Origin: Lepas anatifera
Lineage: Eukaryota > Arthropoda > Thecostraca > Lepadidae
DNA length: 64,000 nt
NCBI GenBank assembly: GCA_034440635.1
Contig: JAOTON010002079.1
Span: 1 to 64,000 of the forward strand
Direction of reading: 5' to 3'
How positions within the stretch are numbered: position 1 is the first letter of the stretch; every line of letters begins with the position of its first letter. Positions 1-12,182 of this stretch are shown here, one piece after another. The translations under genes were made by a program, and so were the position numbers. The notes under the pieces were generated by a model. That model did not search any database, had not been told where the DNA came from, and saw nothing but the letters and a program-made list of their open reading frames with translations.

Positions 1-503
1 CCGTACAATAGAATTCGTGAACCCGGCGTCTGGACCGCCGCGTGACATGCAATCACGCCTGCCGCGCGGCGCAGGGAAAACTGCAGCACCGGGAGCTGCC
101 TGCGAAGATCGTTGCCAGCATCTGCCTACGGTAGTTTAATCCAGGGAAGCTGCGCCAGCCTGGCCCTCCAGCCTCGTGGTTGTCGCATTGCTCTCCAGGA
201 TCAGGCCGTTGATGGGTGTGTTAATCTTTCGAGTTGAAGCCTGGATAAGAGGGAAGTAATAATCTCATTGGGGTCGGGTAGGATAAGAGAGCATGGTGCT
301 GCGTTGGAGGCGGTGATTGTGCGTGTTGAGCCAGATGCTGTGGTTCAGCTGCAGTTCTGAGTGGGCCTGCCGAGCCGTTGTTCGAGGTTGCCGCACTTGC
401 TTATTAGCTGGTCCAATAACTGACACTTATTGGAAAGTTCAGAGTGTAATAAACTTCATGCTTTGAAATTTCAGAAAATGTTGAAGCGTCACAGGTTAAG
501 CCC

Positions 504-718
504 CATTGGCGGACGCAGGGGGCCATTCCGGCCATGCCCCCCCCATAGCACTGGAGAGGGGCCAAACTATCTTTCGGCCCCCCTCAAACACCGGAGAAAT
601 TTTTGAAAAAAAGATGTTTACACTAGGTCTGTAGAGCACAAAAATATTCGCTCCCCCCAGGAGGAGAGGCAGACATGGGTTTGGCCCCTCCCAAAACTCG
701 GGTCTGCGTCCGCCCCTG
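504..718. mobile_element. hAT-like MITE with near-perfect 8-bp target duplication
   Basis: The left end carries GGCGGACGCAG (508-518) and the right end carries CTGCGTCCGCC (704-714). The flanks are TTAAGCCC and TCAAGCCC (7 of 8 match). An 8-bp duplication with CA...TG ends fits hAT elements. The remainder of 1-1394 shows nothing recognisable. Confidence 0.75.
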
Positions 719-1394
719 TCAAGCCCATTCACAATACAAATGCAAGGCCCAGTATCGCTCGCACCATACTGCTCTAAAATCCGCCACCAATAAGAACTTT
801 GAAACGTAAAGCCACAGATTCGCGCTAAACTCACGCACACTCGACACATAATCCGCTCTCAATCTTGAATGCAATCTTGAGAGAGTATGTCGAGTCAAAC
901 TATGCATTTCAGCTGCCTGTTTGCAGGCGTGTGTCCCATAACACTATGCAAGAGCTACCACACGTGTGAGGTGCCAGACGTGAAGTCAAACCTCATGCTA
1001 CAGCCTTGACACTGGGTAACACAAGCGGGCCCACGTACTCGTTCTGTAACAAAGCAACACCAATCAATGCCAAATGTAGCAGCACCTACCCATCACTGGC
1101 GGATTCAGACGTTGGGGGGGGGTAGTGAAAACTGTAAAGATGTGTCCTCAAGAAAGTTATTTCAAAGCAACGGGGCTGTGTTGGAGACTGCGAAACCCCT
1201 GGATCATTACGAATATAATCAAACAGTATAATAACAGGTGAGATTTGGTCAAAAAGGTTACGAAGTAGTTTAGTTTGGAGATCATATGCTTCTTCCAAGC
1301 CCCACTCTTGTGTTTGTGCTCAATCCATGACTGCTGTCGTTGACCGTTATCCGGCTGGCTAAGACCACGTTTGACGCTGTTCTTGCCTCGGCAG

Positions 1395-1514
1395 GCGTGC
1401 GCCCCCGCTACCTCTGGTTCTCCAGCAACCGCAGGCGTCGGGAGCCGGTCGGCACCTGCTACGTCGCCAAAGACGGCTTTGCCAAGATCGAGGAGTACTC
1501 GCCCTGTAGGACAG
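1395..1514 (+). CDS. Integrin alpha exon 1 in window (N-terminal propeller)
   Basis: Residues 1-39 plus split codons at both ends. The frame reads VRPRYLWFSSN, then EPVGTCYV, then EEYSPCRT, matching the cysteine-containing loop found in non-I-domain integrin alpha chains. Acceptor GGCAG ends at 1394 and donor GTCAGG starts at 1515. It begins with two bases of a codon, so at least one coding exon lies further upstream, and it ends in phase 1, matching the next exon. Confidence 0.85.
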
Positions 1515-3504
1515 GTCAGGACCGACCCGAATTGCCAAGTCCATTCTTGCTCATCTGTGTTCACGATAGCATTACCATTCATAAGCTCTTTGGGGCTCAA
1601 CACATTGGTATGTAATGACTGCTTTAAACCCAGCCCCAGTGGGCCTCCGACCCACCTTCGCTCCAGTGAGGGGATGGAGTTTCGAACAACTGATTGACAT
1701 AAGTTTTTGTCATAAGAAAACGAAAGGTGGTAGATAGCCATGCACATTTCCGTCCATGGAAGTGCTTAGAAAATCAAAATAATCACGTTTGGGCTCAGGT
1801 TAGCATTGAGGTCCTAAAAGGTCAGGGAGAGAGTGACACAGTGGGGACTGCTTTTTAGGCCTAGCTTCTGGCTAGGTTAAATTATAGGCAATTGTTTGTG
1901 TATCATGAGATTTCTCCCGTTACGGTGAATCGAATCATGTATTACATGGCTATTCTTCTAGGTCAGAATTTAAGAAATGACCCGACCAAAGGTTAGATCA
2001 AGGGCACTATCTGACCCCATATGATCATTATGTATATCGATCGGCTGGCAATGATAATGCGAGCACGTCGATATTAAAAAAGATCGCCATTTTTCTGGCT
2101 TATGAATCCAAGGCAAAAACCTGTTTAAAGGGAATGTGGCACCTTGGTTGAATCCTGGAATTTAGTGTGATTAGGCGTGCTTTTAGCCGAAAATAATGAA
2201 ATCACTCATTATTTCTCTGAAAAATGTGCAATAAGCTGAATATTTTGATTTTTAAAATGTTCCTCTAGGAAAAGAAATAAATATCTGCCTGTGGATGATG
2301 TCATGATATGGCAACCACTACCATACTCGAAACGCTTCAAGGGCTTCGATTGGCTGATGCTCATCGTGACGTCAGCATATGTCGTCACACCAATATGGCT
2401 GTCAACTGCGGCCTGCTGCTAGGGGTACATGAGGGGTACATTGCAGGTAGGTTTTAGTTTTTTTCTACGGAAATCTCGAGTTCCAAGACAAATGATATAT
2501 TGAGTACCGGGTTTTCCGACTTGCTTTACGACATGGCTATCTCAGTTGAAATCACGTTATGAAGGTGTCACATTCCCTTTAAGCAGCTCGCGATGACCTG
2601 TCCGAGATCACAGGTCGAAACTTGACCCTCGAGAGCGGCTTAATATACCAATTTTGTGTAAGGAAGATATCAGAATTCCTGTAAACAGAAATCATCCATC
2701 TTCTTTTGCCATGCCTATTTACTCATGCCTTTTTAATGGAGAGGTCATTAATTATATTTAACCTTACATCATTTATTTGGAGATATCCCGTTACAACAAC
2801 TTGTATTTAGTGGGCATATATTGTGATATGCATCTAAGATCAATAGTTGCCACCTTTTGTTACTGGTGTCACTGGAAATCCATACAGCCTCTGCAGCTGC
2901 AGTGCCCTAAAACTCCAATTATCGATCGGTGTCACCGGAAACATTTTTGACCGTGATGGCACTTGACCTGGCCTTGTGACCTGACTTGCGATGATGTAGA
3001 CATCAAATCGCGGCACATTCGGCGCAAATGATCGATTGTTAGGCGTGTCATGTACTGCACTGCTTCATGCCGCCATTTCCTGACTTCTTCGGAAACACCC
3101 AGAGAGCCTCAAACATCCCTGTTCCTGCTGGGGTGGAGCTAGCTCATCTCAACTCTTTGGATGTTTATTTATGAAATACCTCATCCTTGATTCATAAGTC
3201 TAATGGGGCAGAGATGATTGGAAATTCTACTCTAATTCCGGATTCACCCAACTCTGCCCCCTAGTCGCCAGTGGTGTCCAAGCGACGTGACTTTTTGCGA
3301 TATAAATTATACACATCCACCGAAATGAAAAGGGATAATAATGCGCAATAATCCCAAGTGATGCTGCTCAGTGTTAAGCAGACCCTGAGAGATTGCACTG
3401 CGTGCAAACCTATCCTCAGTTGGCCGTGAAAGTGTACCGTTGTGAGTCTCCAGGTTTTGTTTTCAGACGTCTGTTCTGTTTTCAGACGTCTGTTCTGTTT
3501 TCAG
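1515..3504 (+). other. Intron 1
   Basis: Holds the head of an AGGTCA-rich interspersed repeat (about 1640-2090, related to the elements at 14.4 and 17.7 kb), a full TTAA-flanked MITE (2125-2582) and unassigned unique sequence. Its 3' end carries a triplicated acceptor. Confidence 0.7.
2125..2582. mobile_element. MITE family A, complete copy
   Basis: Starts TTAAAGGGAATGTGGCACC and ends in its near-perfect reverse complement, giving about 20-bp terminal inverted repeats with TTAA at each edge. There is no coding capacity. A second complete copy is at 44231-44683 and fragments are at 4143 and 54568. The TTAA ends suggest mobilisation by a piggyBac-type transposase, which is an inference. Confidence 0.8.
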
Positions 3505-3510
3505 ACGCCT
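3454..3510 (+). repeat. Triplicated acceptor of exon 2 (19-bp unit)
   Basis: The unit ACGTCTGTTCTGTTTTCAG occurs as consecutive copies, so three identical pyrimidine-tract/CAG acceptors end at 3466, 3485 and 3504. Only the last keeps the integrin frame, since 19 and 38 nt are not multiples of three. Confidence 0.9.
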
Positions 3511-3566
3511 GGGGCTACCATCGACTGGGCTTCTGCCAGGCTGGCCTCGGCTCTGCCATCAGCAAG
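3505..3566 (+). CDS. Integrin alpha exon 2 (propeller)
   Basis: Residues 40-60: a split D codon, then AWGYHRLGFCQAGLGSAISK. The CQAG...A segment is the conserved stretch after SPCRT in integrin alpha chains. Donor GTAACT at 3567. It enters in phase 1 and leaves in phase 0. Confidence 0.93.
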
Positions 3567-3859
3567 GTAACTGCATAGAAAGCATGCCATTGTGTAAATA
3601 ATTGTCGGAAAACTAAACGGAGTTTTTTGTCGAGACCATGATGGACATTTATTTTGCTGTTGAACTTAAACTGGGAAGGTCGTGTCACTTCTCTACTAGT
3701 TTCATGACGGATTTGGCTTGAGACCATCGTGAAGAAAATGGCCGGTGTGAAATAAGCCATGTGGAAAGAAGTAATGTGGAATTAGGCACATAAAAAGGAC
3801 ATGGGCCATATTCTTCATCCTTTGATTGTGCAGAATTGGACGTAGATGATGATGATAAT

Positions 3860-4060
3860 TGTTGGGGTTTAGCGACACACCACTTGACAGGGTTATACGG
3901 CGTCATCAACCCTTACCCTGCTGGGAGGAATGTAAAGGGTCAGATCAACTTATACAGAGGCTCTGCCAGGACCTGAACCCGGGACCTGTGGCTAAGGGGA
4001 CATGGATACTCACCACTGAACCACTCATCCCCTCGAGCTATTTATATGCTTTATTAACCT
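3860..4060 (-). mobile_element. SINE-like element with tRNA-like head
   Basis: Read on the minus strand, the segment near 4040-3960 has an A-box-like TGGTTCAGTGGTGAG and a B-box-like GGGTTCAGGTCC. The distal part shares CGACRCACCA...TTGACA.GGTTATACG with sequence at 11620-11650, which suggests a dispersed SINE family. The evidence is motif-level only. Confidence 0.5.
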
Positions 4061-4142
4061 TGAATTCAACTTAAAGCTGAGTTTATGTCAAAATTATTAC
4101 ACTCTAAGACTAAAAATTCCCAGAGAAACAAGTAAAAGGAGG

Positions 4143-4352
4143 TTAAAGGGAATGTGGCACCTTGGTTGAATTCCAGAATCTAGTTAATTAGGAGCATTAG
4201 TAGCCGAAAATTATAAAATGTACATGGCTTAGGTGAAAAATGTACAGTAAGCTCAATATTTTGATATTCAAAACGCTCCTCGATGGCAAGAATTAGACCT
4301 CTGCCTGTGCATGACATCATGATCTTGCAACTACTACCATATTCAACGTAGG
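4143..4352. mobile_element. MITE family A, 5' fragment
   Basis: Begins with the family A terminus TTAAAGGGAATGTGGCACC and follows the 2125 copy for about 210 bp, then stops in CCATATTCAACG. The rest is missing and a 39-bp array begins soon after. Confidence 0.75.
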
Positions 4353-4371
4353 ACTCACGGAGACAGTTCAA

Positions 4372-4566
4372 CCATTCAAAGCCAACTCAAGCCTCGCGGA
4401 GACAGTCTAACCACCAAGAGCCAACTCAAGCCTCACTGAGATAGTCCAACCAGCCAGAGCCAACTCAAGCCTCACAGAGACAGTCCAACCAGCCAGAGCC
4501 AACTCAAGCCTCACAGAGACAGTCCAACCAGCCAGAGCCAACTCAAGCCTCATGGAGACAGTCCAA
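4372..4566 (+). repeat. 39-bp tandem repeat, about 5 copies
   Basis: Units contain GAGACAGTCCAACCAGCC and AGCCAACTCAAGCCTC with point differences. No coding significance seen. Confidence 0.9.
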
Positions 4567-4889
4567 TCAGGTCCCTCGCGACAAATGGCCTCGAGACAGT
4601 TGGCTTCGTTGATCTCCTCTGGGAGGAGGGAGATGGAAATTGACCAGGAATGGCGTTACCCACTCTGCGACCGAAGGGCCTCACGTATAGCTGCTCCTTT
4701 CGCCCCCCGGCCGCGTTCATACAAAAGCTGGTAACACGGAGGTCAGTCAGTGCGCTATTGAATGGCTCACAGATGGCAGATGTGTTCCCGAGCTGGCCTT
4801 TATGTTTGTACACGTCTGTATGGAAAATGTGCTCTCGTGTTCGCACGGTGTGTTTTCACTCATCCTCGGAAGTGTGCAATGGAGAGGGC

Positions 4890-5020
4890 TGTAGGCGGCC
4901 TGGCTGCTACAGGCGGCTACAGAGGCTGCTGCAGGCGGCCTGGCCGCTACAGGCGGCTACAGAGGCTGCTGCAGGCGGCCTGGCCGCTACAGGCGGCTAC
5001 AGAGGCTGCTGCAGGCGGCT
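4890..5020 (+). repeat. 40-bp GC-rich tandem repeat, about 3 copies
   Basis: GGCGGCCTGGCYGCTACAG recurs at 40-bp spacing (4894, 4934, 4974), each followed by GCGGCTACAGAGGCTGCTGC. Confidence 0.9.
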
Positions 5021-5427
5021 GGCACGTTCAGTTAACTGCCCTTTGTCCGAGTGCCCCTGAGACGCTGCCGTGTGTGCGCCGCGCTAAGTTTAGCAGGCGC
5101 AGAAATCCCCACGCAAGCTGTGTATGTCGGAATCAGGCACCAAATATTTGTGGGGTTGGCTGTGCGCGCGCCGACCGAGTAAACTGTTTATCAGGGGCCC
5201 GGCACGTCTGCGAATGCCCGCGGGAGGAGGGGGCGAGCAGATGTGAGAGAGCCGTCGGAAGCACGCCCCTGCGTTGGACGGCGCCGCGTCCATGTGTGTG
5301 CCAGAGGCTGCCACCCAGTCAAATCAAAGGCTGAGTGTTCTACCGGATGGGGCGGCGCAGGTGCGACCGGCGCTCTCTGCAATAGTGCTGCTGGTGCGTA
5401 CCGCCTGTCGAGCTAGGGTCGGCACCT

Positions 5428-7885
5428 GCAACAGCTACCGGCAGTACACCAGCAACAGCTACCGGCAGTACACCGGCAACAGCTACCGGCAGTACACCGG
5501 CAACAGCTACCGGCAGTACACCGGCAGTATAGCGGCAGTACACAGCTACCGGCAGTACACCTGCAACAGCTACCGGCAGTACACCTGCAACAGCTACCGG
5601 CAGTACACCGCAACAGCTACCGGCAGTACACCGGAACAGCTACCGGCAGTACACCGGCAGTATAGCGGCAGTACACAGCTACCGGCAGTACACCGGCAGT
5701 ACACAGCTACCGGCAGTATAGCGGCAGTACACAGCTACCGGCAGTATAGCGGCAGTACACAGCTACCGGCAGTATACTGGCAGTACACAGTTACCGGGCA
5801 GCAGTACACAGCTACCGGCGATACAGCGGCAGTACACAGCTACCGGCAGTATAGCGGCAGTACACAGCTACCGGCAGTATAGCGGCAGTACACAGCTACC
5901 GGCAGTATACTGGCAGTACACAGTTACCGGGCAGCAGTACACAGCTACCGGCGATACAGCGGCAGTACACACTACCGGCAGTATACTGGCAGTGTAGCGG
6001 TAGTACACAGCTACCAGCAGTATACTGGCAGCACACAGCTACCGGAAGTATACTGCTACTGGCAGTACACAGCTACCGGCAGTATAGCGGCAGTACACAG
6101 CTACCGGCAGTATACTGGCAGTACACAATTACCGGGCAGCAGTACACAGCTACCGGCGATACAGCGGCAGTACACACTACCGGCAGTATACTGGCAGTAT
6201 AGCGGCAGTACACAGCTACCAGCAGTATACTGGCAGTACACAGCTACCGGAAGTATACTGCTACTGGCAGTACACAGCTACCGGCAATATAGCGGTAGTA
6301 CACAGCTACCGGCAGTATACTGGAAGTACACAGCTACCGGAAGTATACTGCTACCGGCAGTACACAGCTACCGGCAGTATAGCGGCAGTACACAGCTACC
6401 GGCAGTATACTGGCAGTACACAGTTACCGGAAGTACACTGCTACTGGCAGTACACAGCTACCGGCAGTATACTGGCAGCACACAGTTACCGGGCAGCAGT
6501 ACACAGCTACCGGCGATACAGCGGCAGTACACACTACCGGCAGTATACTGGCAGTACACAGTTACGGGGCAGCAGTACACAGCTACCGGCGATACAGCGG
6601 CAGTACACAGCTACCGGCAGTATACTGGCAGTAAACAGCTACCGGCCAGCAGTACACGTCTACCAGCAGTACACAGCTACCGGCAGTATAGCGGCAGTAC
6701 ACAGCTACCAGCAGTATACTGGCAGTACACAGCTACCGGCCGGCAGTACACAGCTACCGGCAGTATACCGGCAGTACACAGCTACCGGTAGTATAGCGGC
6801 AGTACAGAGCTACCGGCAGTATACAGCTACTGGCAGTAGACAGCTACCAGCAGTATAGTGGCAGTCCACAGCTGCCGGCAGTACACAGCTACTGGCAGTA
6901 CACAATTGCCGGCAGTACACAGCTATCGGCAGTATACTGGCAGAACACAGCTACCGGCAGTATACCGGCAGTACACAGCTACCGGCAGTATACTGGCAGT
7001 ACACAGCTACCGGCAGTATACCGGCAGTACACAGCTACTGGTAGTACACAGTTGCCGGCAGTACACAGCTATCGGCAGTATACCGGCAGAACACAGCTAT
7101 CGGCAGTATACCGGCAGAACACAGCTACCGGCAGTATACCGGCAGAACACATCTACTGGCAGTATACCGGTAGTACACAGCTACCGGCAGTATACCGGTA
7201 GTACCCAGCCACCGGCAGCCACCAGCAGTACACAGCTACTGGCAGTATAGCGGCAGTACACAGCTATCGGCAGTATAGCGGCAGTACACAGCTATCGGCA
7301 GTATAGCGGCAGTACACAGCTACCGGCAGCATACCGGCAGTACACAGCTACCGGTAGTAAAGCGGCAATACAGAGCTACCGACAGAATACAGCTACTGGT
7401 AGTAGACAGCTACCAGCAGTACAGCGGCAGTACACAGCTACTGGCAGTACACAGCTATCGGCAGTATACCGGTAGTAGACAGCTACCGGCAGTATACCGG
7501 CAGTAAACAGCTACTGGCAGTATACCGGCAGTACACAGCTACTGGCAGCATACCGGCAGTACACAGCTACTGGCAGTAGGTATAGCGGCAGTACACAGCT
7601 ACCGGCAGTGTACCGGAAGTACACAGCTACCGGTAGTATAGCGGCAACACAGAGCTACCGGAAGAATACAGCTACTGGCAGTAGACAGCTACCAGCAGTA
7701 CAGCGGCAGTACACAGCTGCCGGCAGTACACAGCTACCGGCAGTATACCGGGTGCCACCGCACACGAGAATCGGCAGTGTACCGGCAGTACACAGTTACC
7801 AGCAGTACAGCGGCAGTACACAGCTACCGGCAGTATACCGGTAGTGCACAGCTACCGGCAGCACACCAGCAGTACACAGCTACTG
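5428..7885 (+). repeat. 2.4-kb minisatellite based on CAGCTACCGGCAGTA
   Basis: Short words CAGCTACCGGCAGTACA and CCGGCAGTATAGCGGCAGTA alternate for about 2.45 kb with many point and length variants. Higher-order blocks repeat, for example those containing GTTACCGGGCAGCAG. Long open frames here are translated repeat, not genes. Confidence 0.95.
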
Positions 7886-9199
7886 GTTCGACGTCGCCAG
7901 CGGCTCCACTCAGCCAGCGGCTCCAAAGCTGACACACTCATCACCCGTTATGATGTGCCTGGGCTTTGGGACATGTTGGTTCTGTGCTCGAGACGTGTAG
8001 ACAGCTATCGGTCAGACCGTTGTTTGCCCGATTGCGTTCTGACACACTCATTTCGAAACGAATGTGTACGCACACTCAGGGCTTAGTTCTGCTACAGAAC
8101 AACCTCCAAACAACCGGTTTGCCAGTCTGGGGAGCTGATTAGCTCTGGCCCTGTTCCAGCTGTCAGCACAGTTTTTTCAGCAGGACCTCTAACCTCTCCT
8201 CCAGAAAAGTAACATTAGCGCCATAATCGCCTCTTGCTTGTGGTAAGCAAAGGGAACTTAATCCTTTATACCATCAAAAATATTAGGCTGCCACTTCGTG
8301 CACTTACTATTTTTCATCAGCGCAAACAGCAGGCCATCAGCCCGTAAAACCTCTAGAACTAGTTCCCGGGGAGAGGCTACAATCCTGTGACGTAGGCGCA
8401 ACGCGGCCCGCTGATTGGTGCTGACAAAACTGTGCTGACAGGTGGAACAGGGCTCCTGTGGGTACCTGACAGACAAGATTACTTTACTTACAAGGTTGAT
8501 CCACGAGGAATACTTTGTCGCCAACGTGACGTCACACAATTTGGCACCAATATGGTAGCAGTAGCTGATGCATAAGCGGCGCGTTTAGTTCAACAATCGA
8601 AAACACCAAACAAATCTAAACTGACGGCGGTTTAGACACTCGGCGGCTTGGGAGGGATTGATTATTATTAATATGTATTCTTTTTCATGCCAGGACGAGC
8701 TAGAACGTGGGCAGTCTGCAAAATAAGGTTTTCTGCCGATGTATCGTCTAACGTGAAGTGCTCGTTTAGACCGATTGAAGTTGCGTTAATTTTTTACAAA
8801 CCAAACGGTCCCTGATGCTGCGAGAACATTTAAAATGAGGATTTTAAATGAAAGAATAAATATGTATACGTCCACCACATGCTAATATTTGTATATTTCC
8901 TTCGAGTGCATTTTTATTTTTCAACACCAGTTGGATCTTATAACTCGGGCTGCTTTGCTTCTTTCCATTACTTTGGCTTTGCCGCATTGTTGTTGTGGCT
9001 AGGTGATATGGTACCAATGTGGTATCAGGTATCAAAAGTATCCTTTGCCATGGGAGAGGAAACCCTCTAACCCGCGCCCCGCCGGATCCGGCGCCACTTT
9101 CGCCCCACCAGGGAGCATCTAAATCCAAAAATATGGGGGTTATTGCAAATCTGCAAAGTGCATTAGAAAGCTGACGTGAATTCAGTAAGAAATTACTTT

Positions 9200-9960
9200 C
9201 TATGTTTAAGCGCTCAGGTCAATGGTTTGACCTCCAGAGGTCAAGCTAGGTCAAGATAGGCTATTTTCACTCAAGTATTCAATGCTTAGCAAACTGGGCA
9301 TAGTATTATGCCATTAGAGCTATTGAGACTGGTTAAGTAGATTTGATAGGAAAATGCTAGGACCTTTTCGGCTATGTGAAACGTAATGATCTTCCACCAG
9401 TGCTTTGACCTCCAGAGGTCACCTCGTGACCTAATTTGACCTGAGGTCACGAAGATCGAAAGTGGCCTTGCCGTATATTAAATGAAAGCCGTGACGAGAC
9501 ATACACGATGATGTTTGGTTTAGCGCTCTAGCTTAATTAGGTCAAGGTTATTTCCAAAATACTGTTTGTGACCACTGGTGACCTTTGATGACCTCAGAGA
9601 GGTCAAAGGAAAATATGGCCCCTGGAATCCGTGAAAGGGTGTCCAAGAACGCTTTACTGAGCAAGCTGAACATTTGCAATCGTTTTTGTGACTTTTAGGT
9701 CATAAGACAGCTTTTTCCCATGCTTTTTCAATGAGCGAGGTCACCTCATGACTTGAGCTCAGGCCACGAAATAAAAATAAAATAAATCCCGGATATACGG
9801 CTTGTAGGCCCTGGAGGTTTCATGGAGTGTAGGAAGTTTCAAATCGATCGACTTAGAAATGTAGCTCTTATAGAGCTCAAAACCTTGGTTGACCTCGCCT
9901 GATGACCGGACCTTGAGTGACCCGGTGTAAAAAATTTCAGGGATGGTGGGAAAATGATGG
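9200..9960. mobile_element. AGGTCA-rich interspersed element
   Basis: The stretch is dense in TGACCT/AGGTCA hexamers, including the 16-bp palindrome TGACCTCCAGAGGTCA at 9228-9243 and again at 9416-9431. It resembles other AGGTCA-rich repeats in the window (1.7, 14.6, 18.0, 27.4, 43.0 and 45.0 kb). The ends were not defined. Confidence 0.5.
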
Positions 9961-10687
9961 TGTGAGAGGTAGAGCCCTCAACCGCGGTGCTGCACCTCGT
10001 TGTTTTTCTGCTATCCCGAAAATAAACCTTCGAGGGGCCATCGATGGACCCGGTGGTGCTTGCAGAGCCAAATTTGAATGCCTTTATTCTTAAGAAAACT
10101 GACAATATCGCCTTCAAATGGTCAATTTCGAAAACAAATATCATGTAGAATTGTGGAAAAAGAACGATGTTTTCCCTTCGACTCATACTGTTCTTGTGAG
10201 CTGGCTGAAATCGACGAATTTTAACATTGGACCTATTGGGCGAAGGAAAGCTTTGTCGCCAACGTGACGTCACAGTAAAGGCGACTCCTGATTCGTGGTT
10301 GGGGGCTGCCTGACAGAAGTTCGCTTCCTCCTTTCAGTTTCTTGAAACCCAAAAAAATTATTTGGTAAACTGTAGGCCTGTGAAAGCAAAATAACTCAAT
10401 AATTCTACACGAACACCATGGCGCATATTGATCCAAACTTGGAATATCACGTGCGGTTTTCACCTGGGGCTCTCCGTAGGGTTATAAAAGGAAAAAACGA
10501 GTTCTACATTCACCATTAATATAGCATCGGAGAAATACCTGATCATGCCAAAGAAAGAGACATATTAACAGTACCATTCTTTTTTTCTATGACACAGACG
10601 TCGCTAATTTGAGCACAGCCGTGGTATCAGCTGGCGAGCGTCGATCGTCACCCTCTTCTAACTGGAGTGTGTATGTTTCTTTTGCAG

Positions 10688-10736
10688 GCTGGAGATCGTC
10701 TCTTCATCGGGGCTGTCGGCAGTTGGTACTGGCAGG
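10688..10736 (+). CDS. Integrin alpha exon 3 (propeller)
   Basis: A 49-nt exon, residues 61-76 plus the first base of residue 77: AGDRLFIGAVGSWYWQ. The G-S-x-Y-W-Q-G strand is a hallmark of integrin alpha propellers. Acceptor TTTTGCAG, donor GTAAGA. Phase 0 in, phase 1 out. Confidence 0.93.
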
Positions 10737-12099
10737 GTAAGATAAACAGACCCCGCGCACCCCCGTTCTTGTTTGATGGACATCCGCTGGGTGCGCGCAG
10801 TCATGAGCGCCACCTACCTCATCGGAGAAACTAATTGAAGTTCGGAGAGGGCACGAGGGCGAATCCCATTGGCGTTCGCAGAGTAAAAGACGATTCTTTG
10901 AAGGGCAGCCAGGATTATTCCATTAACGAAACTATGTCAGATAGCTAAATTATCCTATGGTGCAGTGTGGAACAACAAGATAATAGTTTTTGCTTCAACC
11001 GAACAAATGTATAACTTATATATATATATATATAACGAAAGCATAGTAAAATGATTTGGTTTAAGTGTGCTTTTGACAGACCTGTAGCCGACATGACAGC
11101 TCATGACGACTGCTAATGCTGGCTTGTCTGTCGCCTGCTTGACAAATGTGCAGTCGCTCCGAGCTGCGACAGCCATATGTTTGGGGAGCTGTGTACGCCT
11201 GTCCAGCCTGCCATGGTTGGATGTTTGGGCTGTTGCTTGTGTTCAGCTCGGGACAGAATAGGTTCAGTCTTGTTTAGAGGAGTGGGGAGTGTAAGTTGTC
11301 ACTCCCAACTGTTGAGCACGGTCACAAGCAAGTTCAGAAGCTGGTTACGGAAGGTATTTCTCAGAGTGGCTCCTGTCTGACCAATTGCCAGAGCTTTTAA
11401 ACTTGTAGTGATTGCCCCTGCAGCAGACATCACCAAAACGAGACATTAAATAGAAAGTAAAAATCGTTGCTGAGTCTTTTTCATAAAATCTGAGAACTTT
11501 GTATTGTTTGTTGAATATCCGTCGGGTTCAATTCTTGGAAAAATTCAAGAACTGAAAAGTGAAGAATTGGGGGGTTAAAATCATATTTCTTTAATACGTG
11601 CCGTGGGGGGAGGGTGTTTAACGACGCACCAACTGACAAGGTTATACGATCGTTGATAGGAGGTAGATACCTCTAGACAATAGGCTTTTAGGCGGTAATC
11701 TAGATATAATAGACTTAACTCTGCTTCTGGTCCTGTTCTTGTCAGGCTTCTAGTCCTGGCTACCCCTATTCCTGTCGTTAGGGTGGAGAGAGGGGTGGAT
11801 TCGCCCCCAAGATCTCGAAATCTACCCGTCCGATCAAAGAAATTAAAATGGGATGGATTCGTCACAGGCTGAACTCCATGTTCAAGAAAAATATTTCCAA
11901 ATGTTGCAAATTGTGGGCAGGTATGTGCAAAATATGCATGTTTAATCCGTATTTTAGATTATCCATAACTCTTGTCGGCTTGATTTTCACAAAAATATTC
12001 CGTATTGACAGAGGATTGATGCAAAATTGGCATATCTTTCAGTTATGTAAAAAATGAAAATTCGGTGGCAGTTTCAAAACTAGATCTGTGTGCTAAAGT

Positions 12100-12123
12100 G
12101 TATATATATATATATATATATAA

Positions 12124-12181
<58 letters not shown>

Positions 12182-12182
12182 T
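12100..12182. repeat. (TA)n microsatellite
   Basis: About 80 bp of alternating TA with a few interruptions. Confidence 0.95.

Larger units (their letters stand above)
3567..10687 (+). other. Intron 2 (7.1 kb), repeat-filled
   Basis: Contains a SINE-like piece, a truncated family A MITE, 39-bp and 40-bp arrays, the 2.4-kb CAGCTACCGGCAGTA minisatellite and an AGGTCA-rich element ending near 10270. The word CTTTGTCGCCAACGTGACGT near 8515 and 10252 marks two related repeat ends. No second gene was seen. Confidence 0.75.

Noticed and set aside
1..1394. Search for the missing 5' integrin exons
   Set aside because: No FG-GAP-like or signal-peptide-like frame with suitable splice sites was found, so they are presumed to be upstream of the window.
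5274..8086. Open frames with SYRQYTGN and TQLPAV repeats
   Set aside because: Translated CAGCTACCGGCAGTA minisatellite.
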